Source of the DNA: Gnetum montanum
Taxonomy: Eukaryota; Streptophyta; Gnetopsida; Gnetales; Gnetaceae
Reading direction: 5' to 3'
NCBI GenBank assembly: GCA_015680685.1
Contig: MNCI01020330.1
Span: 1-49,471, forward strand
DNA length: 49,471 bases
The notes under the pieces were generated by a model. That model saw nothing but the letters and a program-made list of their open reading frames with translations, was not told the origin of the DNA and did no database searches. Positions 12,302 to 24,490 of this stretch are shown here, one piece after another; positions within the stretch are counted from its first letter, which is position 1, and each line of letters opens with the position of its first letter. The position numbers and the translations under genes are program-made.

Positions 12302-13086
12302 TGTTGATGCCAAAACACCATTGTTGATGCCAACATCGCCCATGCTAGGCACAGGGCCATGACTTACTAGTTTAATCACTAAGGTATAGTTTCACAATTT
12401 GAGGCCATTAGTTTATTTGAAACAAATTACATGATACATAGGGGTGATTTTAATGACAGGTATCATGCAACCTTTAAATTATTTATTGTTATAAGAGAAT
12501 TATTATTATCCATCAACATTGGTCATGCTTAATAAGTTTTAATTCCATGAAAATTAAAAATACTATAGGTTTTAACCCATGTGAATTATTTATGTGGTAT
12601 CCTTGATAAAGTAAAGGATTGAAAATATAATACGATGTTAAATCATCACCAGATCCTTTACTACATTTTTCCAGCCCATTAAATTAAATAAATATATTAA
12701 AATAATGATTAAGATTTCCACTTCCATTAATTCATTATTTATAGAAATAATAAATGCTTTTCTTGATCTAGCCATTGTTCCTATTGAATTATTATTATAA
12801 ATATCAACAATTCATTAATGTCTCATTGAAAACCATTTTATTGCCATTCTTTAAACATCCAAACTTAGAATGTTCAAAAAATATAAGGGAAACTATCCAT
12901 GCATGGAATTCTTTCCTCTAATTCACCCTCCATTCATCCCTAGTAATTGCCATGTAAATGGAAAAAATAACATGGAAATGGCTAATTGGGCATCCAAATC
13001 TATCCTTAAAAGCTTGCCCTATGCATTATCCTAGTAATGATGAAAAACTCATAGATAATCTCTATCCTTTATTTGCATTTCCCTGT
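12302..13086 (+). repeat. 5' LTR of element 3, left segment
   Basis: This is the first 785 bp of the LTR, beginning TGTTGATGCC. It continues at 22268 after the nested element 2. The corresponding part of the 3' LTR is deleted, so identity cannot be checked within the window. No TATA box is convincing. Confidence 0.75.
13082..13086. other. Target duplication of element 2, left copy
   Basis: CCTGT lies directly before TGATGAGC. The same five bases follow the other LTR at 22263-22267. A 5-bp duplication is the rule for gypsy integrases. Confidence 0.92.
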
Positions 13087-13395
13087 TGATGAGCAATGAG
13101 GTACCCCTATGCTTGAACATACAAATACAAGTGTTCACATGCAATCTAGTCAAACTCCAAGGACTGAGTGCTTATGCACCTTCACAGAACAAGGATGGGT
13201 TAGGTGATCATTGTCTTCCCAAGCTTACTTGTATGGCATGATTGTATGATTAAGTAAACTTGAGGTATGTGATTTTTATGCTTTTTATGTTTTATGTCCT
13301 GGTGCTAAAAAGGGAGAAGTGAAATAATTGAATAACTAATTTTAATTTAACTAATCAACTAGGCCCTAACTAGTCCTAACACTAGCATCCATTCC
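13087..13395 (-). repeat. 3' LTR of element 2, truncated
   Basis: This matches 21447-21755 (TGATGAGC... through ACTAGTCCTAAC), then the match ends. About 500 bp of the LTR, including U3, the TATA box and the polypurine tract, are missing, while the outer edge and target duplication are intact. An internal deletion is the simplest reading. Confidence 0.85.
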
Positions 13396-14880
13396 CAAAC
13401 TAGTGCTCCCATCATGAATTAGCAAGGATAGATAAGATATAATGTGATTGATACCTTGCCTCATTATGAACCACATTGCCTAGGTTGTGGTTGTGGTGGA
13501 TACTGGGTTAGAGGTTTATGATTGATAACTACCCAAGTTGTAGGGGTAAGATTAGTATGGAATGAAAAAATTTGTAATAGGTCCCCCATGACTAAGAGAA
13601 ATCCTCTGATAGCAATAAGATGGAAAATTTGAAAGAACAAGAAAGATAAGAGAAATAAAAATGGTGAAGATGATAAAACAAAAACAGAAAATGGATGTGA
13701 CTGATGGGATGAAATGAGAAATAGTTGATTATGGAAATGTTTAAGAAAAAGAACTTAATAATTGCACCAAAAAGAAATGCCAATGGATCCTCTAGAAAGT
13801 AGGCTCATGCCCTTAATTCCCTGACAAACCCACAAACCAAAGATTTTGTAGGCTATTGAAATGACATATGGAAACAACGGTTAAGAACTTACCCACAAGA
13901 GTTTACCAAAGAACAACAATGCATCAACCAAGATATAGACTAATCATAAAACTAACAATGAGGTGGAATGTGAAAATCAATATGGAAAGAGAGAAGAGAA
14001 TGGAATGGAATCCCAAAATCAAGGTTGTGTGAAGTCCCTTGTGTAGTATGTGATTAAGGTAACTAAATAAAATTCTGCCCAAATCCAGAGTCAAACTAAC
14101 CACCTCCAGTGACCTTGCATCAATACACTTGACCAATCCATCCTCCTAAAGCAACAAGAATTCTTGTACAAAGAAACTACCATTCCAACAAGAAAAGAAC
14201 AAGAGATCAGGAAGTGAGAAAGGACCTTAGTTAGAGGAAACCTTCAGGCATGGGTAACATGTCTTTCTAGTGCCATAACTAGTGCTTGTAGCCCATGTCC
14301 TGTTATTATCTCTAAGGGGTGTGATTTGAATCCTTAGCCATTTTTTTGTGAGAACCACATCATGCAAAGACTTATTTGAGTTGAAAAAATTCCTAATATA
14401 TTGGTTGATAGTGAAATGGTAGAAGAATTTATGAAGAACATCTAAGTACCCAAGAGAATAGCCAACACAAGTGCATCGAATCCCCTTGAGGTCACAGTCT
14501 TTTCCATCCATTTGAATCTTTCCTTTGTTTGAAGAATACTAAGTCACAAATTCATTAATAATTTTTCTTAGAAGAAGGGACAGTACATTTCCAAAATAAA
14601 GGGAGACCATAGAGTTGAATAGATGAATGGATGTCATGAACTCATTACCTATTTTATCAAAAGAAACCATATCTTAGCATCAACATTAAAAGTTAAAGGT
14701 AAAAACCAAACATTAGTAATCAACATTTATAATACAACCCATCATCATGACCACTTATTATGTGATGAGTAAGAATAAATCAAATAAAGAAATAGTGAAA
14801 ATGTTAATGATAGTATAAAACAAAAATAAGTAAATAGGAAAAAATGTGTAAAACAAAAAAGTTAAAGGAATTGAGGGTCT
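13396..14880 (-). other. 3' region of element 2 without a recognisable gene
   Basis: About 1.5 kb between the integrase end and the LTR fragment. The stretch near 14230-14300 matches the 3' region of element 1. Short open frames on the - strand (13592-13783, 13924-14136, 14227-14511) are hydrophobic or low in complexity and are not shared as proteins with element 1. Confidence 0.5.
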
Positions 14881-14887
14881 AGAATGG

Positions 14888-15960
14888 TTAGCGTTGGTGG
14901 CCATCTCCCTCACGACTGAGTTGGAAGGAGGGGATCCAAAATAATGAGCAAGGTTGTTCATTGATAGAGCTAGTGTTAGCACTAGCCATTTTAAGCTCAT
15001 GCAAGGGTTTGGTTTGTTGAACATTGACTAATAATTTCTTATTCATGCTTTTAGATTTATAGATCATCATGGACCCTGAAGGAAAAGTCTCAGGAATAAG
15101 ATATGGTCCTTTCCACAATGTTTGAAATTTAGTTCGTTGTGGCACATGTGTTGGATTCCAATAAAGAACCTGATCTTCTGGTTGGCATTTGACTTTCCTA
15201 ATCTTTAGGTCATGATAGTGTTTGTTAAAGGCCTTGTGCAATTCATTAGATGATAGGGGAACCAACTGATTTTCATCTAGCAAGTTAAGGTTTATCAATC
15301 GTTCATTTTGTGCTAGATTGAGGTCAATGTTAAGGTCACATGCTATGGATAGTGTACAGAGCTCAGCTTGGATAGGAAGTGTTGGAATTTTACTGTACGC
15401 TAACTCATAGGGAGGGTAGCCTATAAGGAGTTTTCATGTGGAGCAATATGCCCAAAGAGCCATGTTCAGTTTGGTGCTCCAATCTTGCCTATATTTTCTA
15501 ATTGTTCATGTTAATATTTTTGTGATCTCTCTATTGGTGACTTTAGCTTAACCATTTTCTTGAGAATGATATGGTGTAGTGAGCTTACGCTCCACTCCTA
15601 AGCATTGTATTGATTTCTAAAAAGTCACACCTATAAAATGTGTACCATTGTCAGAAATAAGTGCACAAGGCATGCCAAATATATATATGATTTGTTATTA
15701 AACAAATCATGTAGTAATAGATGATGTACAGTCTATAATAGTGGCTACCTCTACCCACTTTGTAAAATAATCAACAAAAACAATAATGTAGGCTTTTCCA
15801 TTGGAAATTGGTGTAATAGGCCCCATAAAATCAATTCCCCATATGTTGAAGGGTTTTAAGGGTTGAATCCACAATTCTAGTAGTCATTCCCCCATCACAT
15901 TGGCAGTGCTCACAAGATTGGACAAAACGATGAGCATCCTAGAACAATGTAGGTCAATAA
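14888..15960 (-). pseudogene. Integrase of element 2 (broken)
   Basis: Reading right to left: the zinc-binding end appears as DAHRFVQSCEHCQCDGGMT (15890-15950), with the expected His and Cys residues. Next is the catalytic core, WGIDFMGPITPISNGKAY with Asp at 15830-15832, then DYFTKWVEV, then SDNGTHF with Asp at 15650-15652, then a SQENGQ-type segment with TAG for CAG. The C-terminal domain is an open stretch of 136 codons (14888-15298) with LKIRKVKCQPEDQVLYWNP and LWKGPYLIPETFPSGSM, typical of gypsy integrase tails. The first two catalytic Asp residues are present, unlike element 1, but frames are interrupted between core and tail. Confidence 0.9.
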
Positions 15961-16239
15961 TATCCTGCAAGTAAGATTTTTATGGTTTTTCATCTTGCAG
16001 CTTAATGACCCCCACAAGGGCCCTCATGAGCATCTTGGAGAACTTGAAATTGATCTACATTAGGAACACACCATCAAGCCAAGCCATTGGAACATAACTT
16101 ATAAAGGTGTCCATTGATTTCCTTGAAATATTTGGCTTAGTGAAGAAACTTTTGTTTCTTTTCAATGTCCAACCCTTGTGATATTTCTGTGTAACTAGAT
16201 AAGTGAGGATGCTATTGTACCAGTTTTTGTTAGTGGATA

Positions 16240-17672
16240 AGTGATGTTTATCACACCTGTAAAGAGGAGTTCATTAGAGAAATGGTTAGAAATTGGATAT
16301 TCATCCTCATTATTATTCCATCATAACAGAGATAAATGATCAGCAACAATGTTCTTGATACCTTTACGATCAATCATCATAAGATCGAACTCTTGTAAGA
16401 TCACAAGCCATTGTATGATGTGAGGACTCACCATCGATTTATTCATTAGGAACCGTATTGAACTATCATCCGTATGTACAAATATCTTATAATGCAATAC
16501 ATAGTGCCTAAATTTTTCTAGTGCAAACACCATAGCCATTAACTCTTTTTTTGTTGTGGTGTAGTTGAGTTGTGCACTAGCAATACTTCAACTTGCACAG
16601 TGGATGTAATAGGGTCATTTTTGGTCATCTAACTATGTAAGTACAGGTCCTAAAGCAAAGTTGGATGTGCCAATCATTATATGGAATGATTTGGACCAAT
16701 TAGGAGCTTGTAGAATGGGGGTTTCTACAAGCTTCTATTTCAAAGTCTGGAAAGCTATCTCACATTCCCTCATCCATTCAAAGTATACATCCTTTTATTT
16801 AATTTGACCAATGGTTTCACGACCTTCAAAAAGTTCTCAATGAATCATCTATAATAGTGAGTATTTCCAAGGAATGATCAGATGTCTTTTATAGTTTTAG
16901 GTTACTAAGTGATTCCTTGGATGATCTTAATCTTTTCAAGATCTACCTCTATCCCTGTTTGTGAAATCTTATGCCCTAATATAATGCCTTCTTGGACCAT
17001 TAAACAGCTTTATTACCAATTGAGCATTAAGTTGATTTCAACACATCATTTTAGTACTTGCTCTGATTGGTCAAATTCCTTATCAAAGTCTACTCCATAG
17101 GTGGAGAAATCATCCATGAAGACATCCACACCATTTCCTATTTATTGCTGAAATATGCTTAGAACCAAATGTTAAAATGTTGCAGGGGCATTGCACAAGC
17201 CAAACAGAATTTGTTTATATGAAAATGTTCCCCAAGGATGTGTGAATGTAGTCTTGGCTTGGTCTTCTGGTGCTATTTGAATTTGATTGTATCGACTGTA
17301 ACAATCCAGAAAACTATACTAACAATGCCTTGTGATGGTATCTAAGACTTGGTTGACAAATGGAAATGGGAAATGGTCTTTAAATGTTGCCATGTTTAGT
17401 AGCCTAAAATCTATATGCACCCTTCATTTACCTCCCTTTTTAGGCACAATGACCAAGGGACTAACCCATTCATTGTCAACAATGGGGTAGATGAACCCAG
17501 CCTTTAGAAGCTATTTAATTTCTTCTTTAACCACTTGATTGAGCTTTGGGTTCAATCGCCTTTGTAGTTTTCATCAAGGCTTCACGGAGGGGTTAGTGTA
17601 AATTCTACGTTGGCATGTCCTAGGATCTATTCTAGTTAATTTAGGATATGACCAAGCAAATGCTTTCAACCA
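16240..17672 (-). pseudogene. RNase H and reverse transcriptase of element 2 (broken)
   Basis: RNase H is an open stretch at 16321-16539 with VFALEKFRHYVLHYKIFVH, TDDSSIRFLMNK and LQEFDLMMIDRKGIKNIVADHLSLL. Upstream on the - strand lies the RT. FMDD at 17109-17120 in GVDVFMDDFSTYG is the polymerase active site. Segments for the fingers region (around 17340-17560) and the N-terminal linker (17560-17660) follow. The order and wording match element 1. Stops and frame changes prevent an intact product. Confidence 0.88.
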
Positions 17673-18101
17673 CTTTTTTATCATTTTCAGTAATCTTTAT
17701 TTTTGTTGAGGATCGAGCTTAGCATTAATAATTACTAGTTTTCCATTCTTGAGAAATGTGTACTGCATACTAGTGGGCAATGGTTTTAACTCAAGGGGCT
17801 CTTACTTGAAATTTTCAGGGATTTCCAACTTCTCCTAGTTGATATTTTCAATGTCAGGACCTAGAAGTTGGTGATGGACTTTCTCTNCTTTTTTATCATT
17901 TTTAGTAATCTTTATTTTTGTTGAGGATCGAGCTTAGCATTAATAATTACTAGTTTTCCATTCTTGAGAAATGTGTACTACATACTAGTGGGCAATGGTT
18001 TTAACTCAAGGGGCTCTTACTTGAAATTTTCAGGGATTTCCAACTTCTCCTAGTTGATATTTTCAATGTCAGGACCTAGAAGTTGGTGATGGACTTTCTC
18101 T
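17673..18101. repeat. Tandem 214-bp block split by N (assembly join)
   Basis: Positions 17673-17886 and 17888-18101 are the same 214-bp sequence with only a few differences, separated by a single N at 17887. I infer two contig ends that overlap but were not merged, so the true sequence probably has one copy. It falls between the RT and protease segments of element 2. Confidence 0.88.
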
Positions 18102-18289
18102 AATTTATCTATGCTATCAATGTAGGTCTAAGTCAAGCTCTCATTTAGTTCCATGAATATAATTGAATTGTTCTCTTGGTTAGCTATCAGCCACTGGGTA
18201 CCTTCTTATCTTGTGGTTTCTGCATATAAGCATCTTTGTATATCTATTACTTATGCACAATGGTTACATGCAAGCAATGTTAAGTGTTG

Positions 18290-18900
18290 TACAAATTAGG
18301 ACTTCTACAAACAATTACATCCTATGTCACTATATACAATGCATGGAACTTTCTTCTTCTCAATCTTTATAAACATATTTTCTTTTGATATTTCTAGGGA
18401 AATATCACATATTCCTAGGTGCATGTCAAGTATGCTTAGCCATGCTCTTCCCATTATGATTGGGAAGTCCTCCTTATAGTTGTTGACTCGAATCACTGGG
18501 AAATTGGCTGGGTGTGACCACCCACAACTAGTAGTGACAATTTCCTTCACTAGTCCTAATGGGACAATGATGGACTAGTCGGCCAACTCCAAATGAATGT
18601 TACTCCTTCTTAGCAAAAGAAAATTCTAGGCTTTATACATTTCTTGAGATATTAAGTTAACACGAGAACTTGAATCCAAAGAGCTTTCCAAGGCTTATTC
18701 CCTATGATTTGTAAATATATAAAAGTTCTTTCAAGGTCAGAGAATTTCCTAGGAAGATGGCTAGCTTTAATCCAATAGGTAATGACATCAGTCAACATGA
18801 CCAGGTGCATTAAGTGCGGTCTTTGGTTTGAAGGAAGCTTTGAAGATTTGAATGATGGTAATGCCTTTGGAAAATCATCCACTCATGGTTGTAAGGACTT
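18290..18900 (-). pseudogene. Aspartic protease region of element 2 (broken)
   Basis: The open stretch 18305-18550 (- strand) holds DFPIIMGRAWLSILDMHLG, the counterpart of the second protease block of element 1. The active-site block lies further upstream at about 18650-18690. There one frame reads DSSSRVNLIS where element 1 has DSGSNVNLIS, so the conserved glycine of the D-S/T-G motif is replaced by serine. That frame is shifted relative to the open stretch at 18652-18882. Confidence 0.82.
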
Positions 18901-21350
18901 AGTTGGACTATTGGTTCTAAAGAAAGCTCTCTTATTTATGTAGTTGTCTAAACCAATAGTAGGTTGAGGGTTGATAGCCCTTATAACATTATGGCTGGGC
19001 AGGGAGCTCACCCTACATAGTTAGAGCATGTGGTAATGGAGCTAAGGGTGGAAGAGGTACAGTCAGATGAGAAAGATAGTATATTTGTGGAACATCTCTC
19101 CTAGGAGAAGTATTTCTATAGTACTCATGGGTTTTGTAGTATGGTTGAAAAATGATGTGACTAGTGGAGTCACATGGAGAGATTGGCTACTACACGTAGT
19201 ATCCATACAGGTCAGGTTCATGGTAAGGGTATTGTTGACGTGGTGGTGGCATTCCTCACAATTGTGGGTGTTGCCACTGTTGATATTGTTGATTTGGTTG
19301 TCGTGAGTTGCACTTGGATAATACGTCAAGGGTTTCTGGAACTATGTTAGGTTACCTTGAGGATAAGGTAACCTTGGGGTTGTTTGTCATCTATCTAATC
19401 ATGGGTTTAGTGCATACAGCCCAGATTCCTGCAGATGTGAGATTACTGGGTAACATCCCTTAGGATGGTCATATTGGCATATCTCAAATCCACTATCATT
19501 GTCTATCTCTAAAACCACAACCTCTTCAATGATGACAACTTTGCCCTTACCTTTGTTATGTGCATAGTTAGCTTCTTTCTTTTTTCTCTTTTCTTGGTCA
19601 CTACCTTACTCTCTAGACTCATTGACTATTTTGAGAATGGTTTGGAATCTATTATCTAGGGAATCTCACATTTGATCTACCTTTTCCAACACTTTTAATG
19701 CAAATTTCTAAATTGAAAAAGTTTTTCTATTCACCATTCATTCAAGTGGTAACTGTTCCTCGTCCTCACAAAATCTAACTCCCTTCTTTCAAAGGGAATG
19801 ATCTCTATTGTATTCCTCCGCACTTTCTCTTTTCCTTAACTCACCTTCTTCCTTAGCAACTTGCTCGAATAATTTTTATATTTGATAGGCTCTAAGCTTG
19901 GATAGGCTTCCTTGGGCATAAGTCCCAAGGGTTCTTCATGTTTCATACCTAAGCCCATCATCGAGATGGCGTAGTTGTTCCCTCTACGAGTAATCATGGC
20001 CAAGGCAACAATGTAATAATGCATACTATCAACTCATGGTAGCATCTGAGGGTTTATGTCCTCCTTGTTTCCATCCTTGGATTTTCTTACGTAGGTTGGA
20101 CACTTGAGAGTATGTTTGATATTTATCGTTGAACAGTTCTAACATGGTACTCCATCGACGAATGGATTCCGGTTCTAAGGACCAGTACTAGCTTTCTGCC
20201 TCTTTGATCAATGTCTATGGAATCAACTTTAGTTTTTGCCATTTTTTTCTATGTTTTGCAAGGCACATGCATCATAGAATGCTTGTAGATGATTTTGAGG
20301 ATCAACATTGTAGCCCCCTTCAAATCATGGGATGTTGTTCATATCTAGTCTTTTGATATTATTATCTTTTTGGTGACTTGTTGGAATTCTAATGGCCTCT
20401 ATAATATCTAACATACTTTGGGTGGTGAGTATGGGTTCATCATGATTGTCTTGTCTATGGAATCTAAGATGCCTACGTTGTTCCCTACTACTTCTTCTTT
20501 GTGATGTGTTTCTCTAGAATGCCCTCGTTCCCTTTCTCAATTATTTTTTCTATGCTCTCTATTTCACTTACCATTATTCTCATGGTCTTTCCCTTTACGA
20601 CTACATTTGGATCTTGAAGGAGAGGGAGAAGGAAAGGATGGAGATGAAGAGGAAGGAGGACTGGCACCATGACAATGCCTGTTACTTTCTCCTCGGTGTT
20701 CATGGCCTTGGTCATGTTACGATTGAAATATCCATCATTGTCATGTGCTTGTGTTTCTTTTTTGAATCCCTTGTGTTCATTGGTACCAAAACGTAGATTA
20801 TGAATAGTTGAGTTAAGGTTCTGGTACACAAATCCTTGATTGAAGTCAACGAGAGGAACATCATTTTGTGGAAAACCTCCTAGGGCAAGTTCACCATCCT
20901 CATTTTCACTTAGGACATACGGGACATTCTGAGACAACTTTCCCTTCATGGATTCATAATATCTTTCCTATTGTAAATCCTTTGAAATTGTGGCTCCATG
21001 GGTTGATAATATCTTGAGTCTTGTTCATGCACAATGTATTTTGACTGTAAGTGCTACATGCCAATTCATGTGAGTGCATGAAGAAGCATGCTTGAGATTG
21101 AGTGGTTAGGAGGTAATACTATATTGCCTTCTAAATCACACCATCGCAGTTGTTCATCCTAATGGAAGATAAATGTAAAATCTAATACATACTCATTAGG
21201 ATGAGTGTATACCATATAAAAATGTCATGGTACTGGTGAATTTTCATGTGTATTACACCTTTGATTATTCATTGTGTTAGACCTACTCGATGAAGCACTC
21301 TCATAATAAGAAGGAGACATGATTGATTATTCACTGCGCAATTCTCTCTT
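18900..21350 (-). pseudogene. gag region of element 2 (decayed)
   Basis: From the right, a VYTHPNEYV followed by DFTFI (about 21140-21190) and an open stretch of 153 codons (20488-20949) correspond to the N-terminal gag part. A 62-codon stretch (19836-20024) carries LGLMPKEAYPSLEPIKYKNY. CQYDHPKGCYPVISHLQESG lies near 19420-19490, matching element 1 at 5470-5530. Between 19030 and 19420 the frame is rich in Pro, Gln and Tyr, as gag linkers often are. Opposite-strand open frames at 19067-19306 and 20614-20796 are shadows. The many in-frame TAG codons fit CAG decay. Confidence 0.65.
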
Positions 21351-21427
21351 TTTGATAATTGTAAGATAACCAAAGTTCCAATGATGGAAAGATTTCCTAA
21401 ATTCTAATTAGGACATAAACAAAAATT

Positions 21428-21446
21428 TCCCCAGCAACATCACCAA
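21428..21446 (-). other. Primer binding site, tRNA-Asp type, element 2
   Basis: On the - strand it reads TTGGTGATGTTGCTGGGGA, directly after the 5' LTR end. It differs from TTGGCGCCGTTGCCGGGGA at four of 19 positions, three of them C-to-T. Confidence 0.9.
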
Positions 21447-22262
21447 TGATGAGCAGCAAGGTATCCCTATGCTCATCATTACGAATACAAGCGTTCACGC
21501 ACGATTCGGTTGAACTCCAAGGACTAAGTGCTTATGCACCTTTACAGAACAAGGATGGGTTAGGCAACCGTTGTCTTTCCAAGCTTACTTGTATGACACA
21601 ATTGTATGGTTAAGTAAACTTGAGGTATGTGATTTTTATGCTTTTTATGTTTTATGTCCTAGTGCTAAAAAGGGAGAAGTGAAATAATTGAATAACTAGT
21701 TTTAATTTAACTAATCAAATAGGCCATAACTAGTCCTAACACCATCATCCATTCCCACTTTCCATACACATCCTAAAGTGGTGCAACACTACTGGGATTA
21801 CCAAACGCTAATCATTACTGGACTACCAAGTGTTCCATGTATGCTCAAAGTGGTCATGCTGAGTGTGCTTACTTGGGAAAAGTTACAAATCGATAAAAGT
21901 AACATAAATTAACTAATGAAAGCATTAAATAACTATAAATAACATCAAATGCAATAAATAAGCTATTTTTAATGTTGCAAGGTTTATCACAAAGTTTGTC
22001 TTTATTTCCAAACATAGGGTGTGCTTAGGTACACAATGCTCAAATAAAGATCCATTGACTTTATGACTCCTACTATGGGCACATAGAAATAATTCTAACT
22101 CTAGAAGGAAAATTGCAAGAATTCAAGTAAGGGACTAACTATCTAATACCAAACCAAGTGTTCCTACCTCTTATTTATAGGCAATGAGATAGGCTCCGAT
22201 ATTAAATATCTAATGTCACTTGGCAAGCCCCAATATCATGTACCCGATATCATGGCTCATCA
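21447..22262 (-). repeat. 5' LTR of element 2
   Basis: The 816-bp LTR is bounded by TGATGAG at 21447 and CTCATCA at 22262 on the + strand. The - strand TATA box CTATAAATA lies at 22172-22180, and GATATC-type repeats occupy U3 at 22196-22255. It is the same family as the LTRs of element 1 and the two solo LTRs. Confidence 0.92.
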
Positions 22263-22267
22263 CCTGT
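22263..22267. other. Target duplication of element 2, right copy
   Basis: CCTGT follows the LTR end, identical to 13082-13086. Confidence 0.92.
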
Positions 22268-23686
22268 CATGCTTGCTATTGATATTTCCTTCTTTCCTAT
22301 TATTCAAATACTATTCAATAGACATTTTAACTAAGAATCTCCTAAATATACCTTGGTAACTTCCCATGCATGGCTTCTTCTCCCTGCACTTGTTGTTTAT
22401 TTTCCCCTACCCCACTATCATGGCCATAAAATTATTGTAAACAATATATATAATGGCAGGGTAATCAACGTCTAGTCTCTCAGGTTTTCCCCATGCTAGT
22501 GTTGCATTTCTTAGTTGCTTAAGTTGTTACTTGCACATGAATCATAGAACCTGCCATTACCTATATGTGGTGGTGCCTATTACCATTTCCTACAAGTTCT
22601 TGGTAAGGGGCTGCCATTTTCTAGGTGTTGTGGTGATTGTAGCCATTATCAATTAAGTTATGCAACCTAACCCTAATGCATTTCTTGCCATTTTTACAAT
22701 AGCTAAATGTGGTTCTCAATCATTTGGGTAGCTGCATACCATGTCCATACAAATGTCCTACTAAGGACCTTTTGGCATTGAAGTTATTTTTCTCTGTTCT
22801 AGTTATTTTCTACACATAATTTATGTTACAGTCATTTCCTACAATGATGATGGTAGTGGACGTTACGTGTGTTGATAATGGAAAATGTAGTCATTGGTGG
22901 AGAATCAGAGGTGGATAAGAGGCTAGACAGACTCTTATAAATCCCTAAGGACCAAAGGCAAAGGGGACACAGTAGTAGAAGAATGCTAGCTATGATGGTG
23001 AGGAATTTCTAAGGCAAGTTATACATGTGAAATCCTAGGGTTCTTTTTGATTCTTATTAACTATTTTGTGTCTCTCGTGGAGGTAGTTTGGGGTAGAAAA
23101 GTAGTCATATTCAATAACCAAAGATTGTGGACTTGTCAAAGGAGTTGTGCTTTGTGCAAACACTACTAGATAAGGATACACCAAAAGTTGTTCTATTTGG
23201 GCTTATTTTTTAGTGAAGGCATCGTTTCATTTAGAGATTTTAAATTTTGGCAACTAAGCTATGATCTTTATCATGTGGATTAAACATAGAGCCCGTTTTT
23301 CTTTAGAACACAAATTAATCTTATTCATGTTATTAACTATTTTATGATTTTATTTTTAATGTTCAAGTGTTCTTGTTGAGATTTTAAAGAAAATAGCTAG
23401 TTCCAAGTCGAGTTGTTTTGGTCTACTATTTCTAGTTACCTATTAAAATCATTTAATTTACTACCATATTATTGTTAAAATTTCAAAGCAAATAGTTAGT
23501 TCTGTCAAATTCATTATGGACTACCCTTTTATTTTCATGTTAAATTTATTTAGCCATTAAATATCATATTCCCTTTTAGCTGAGACTATTCCTAAATTTC
23601 TATACCCATGTGTGAGGCATCTTAGGTAATAGTCTCTTTAAATGAGTTTTCTAGGTGTTTTTGTATCCAAAATTTATGCATCAACA
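22268..23686 (+). repeat. 5' LTR of element 3, right segment
   Basis: This is the rest of the LTR split by element 2. It ends ...TTTATGCATCAACA. The part from about 22965 onward matches 25150-25848, the 3' LTR remnant. No open frame of note. Confidence 0.85.
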
Positions 23687-23691
23687 CGTTT

Positions 23692-23709
23692 CTGGTACTA
23701 GAAAGAGGG
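23692..23709 (+). other. Primer-binding-site-like sequence of element 3
   Basis: CTGGTACTAGAAAGAGGG lies 5 bp after the LTR end. Its core resembles the tRNA-Met type TGGTATCAGAGC with transitions, but the match is weak and the tRNA assignment is uncertain. Confidence 0.45.
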
Positions 23710-24490
23710 TTGTTTTTCAACCTTTGTTTTCCATTTCTATTTTTAAAAATATTAGTTGTTTTATTCTTTCCTAGAAATTTGCACTAACCATTTGTGTTTC
23801 TGCTTTACCATTTTCATTTCTCTTTATATTCTTAGTTACCAATTTACAAATTCTGGAAATTTCTAGTTTTCCCAATTTCTAAAAATTTCTATTGCCTATT
23901 CTTGTTAATAGTCATCCATTTTCAATTCCTATTTTCTAGTTCAAAAAATCTAGTTTATTTTCCTATTTTAGCTTTTGATAAGGTTACCTAGAACCTTCAT
24001 TGGCTATTTTTGTTTCTTGTTTATTTTTTAGTTACTATTTGTGTTTCTGATAATTCAATTTTTTATTAAATTTCTATTTCTACTCTTGAAAGCTTCTATT
24101 TTTAAAATTCCTAAAAACTTTATATTTTCCAATTTCTATCATTAAAACATTCTTTGGCCTATTTCTGATACTAGTTTTAATTAATGGTCATCTATTTTCA
24201 ATTTTATCACTTTGTTTTAGTTTCATTTTTAAATCCCCAAACCTTCTTTTTCCAATTCTATTGATTACTTCATTTTGAAAGTCCTTACCTTAGTTCTAAC
24301 TTTGGTAATGTGGTGTTTTCATAATTTACTTTTCTGAAATTTTTCATTTCACTATTTTTCTTTTAAATTTTATATTGTAATTTTAGTTTTCCTTTTAAAA
24401 ATAAAAATGAAAAAATGTAGTATTTAAATATTTTTCTATCTTATTTAATTTTATAGTTTTTTAGCATTTATATTCTTAATCTTTTATTTT
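23710..24490 (+). other. T-rich leader of element 3
   Basis: About 780 bp of T-rich sequence with recurring ATTTCTA(A/T)TTTT words and no supportable gene, between the primer site and the gag ATG. Confidence 0.55.

Larger units (their letters stand above)
13087..22262 (-). mobile_element. Element 2: decayed gypsy retrotransposon, same family as element 1
   Basis: The 9.18-kb element lies on the - strand with a perfect CCTGT target duplication. From the right it holds the 5' LTR, a tRNA-Asp-type primer site, gag, protease, RT, RNase H, integrase, a long 3' region and a 3' LTR. The 3' LTR keeps only its last 310 bp or so. It sits inside the 5' LTR of element 3. Its integrase and RT motifs are better preserved than those of element 1, but TAG/TGA stops and frameshifts are present throughout. 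Confidence 0.93.
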
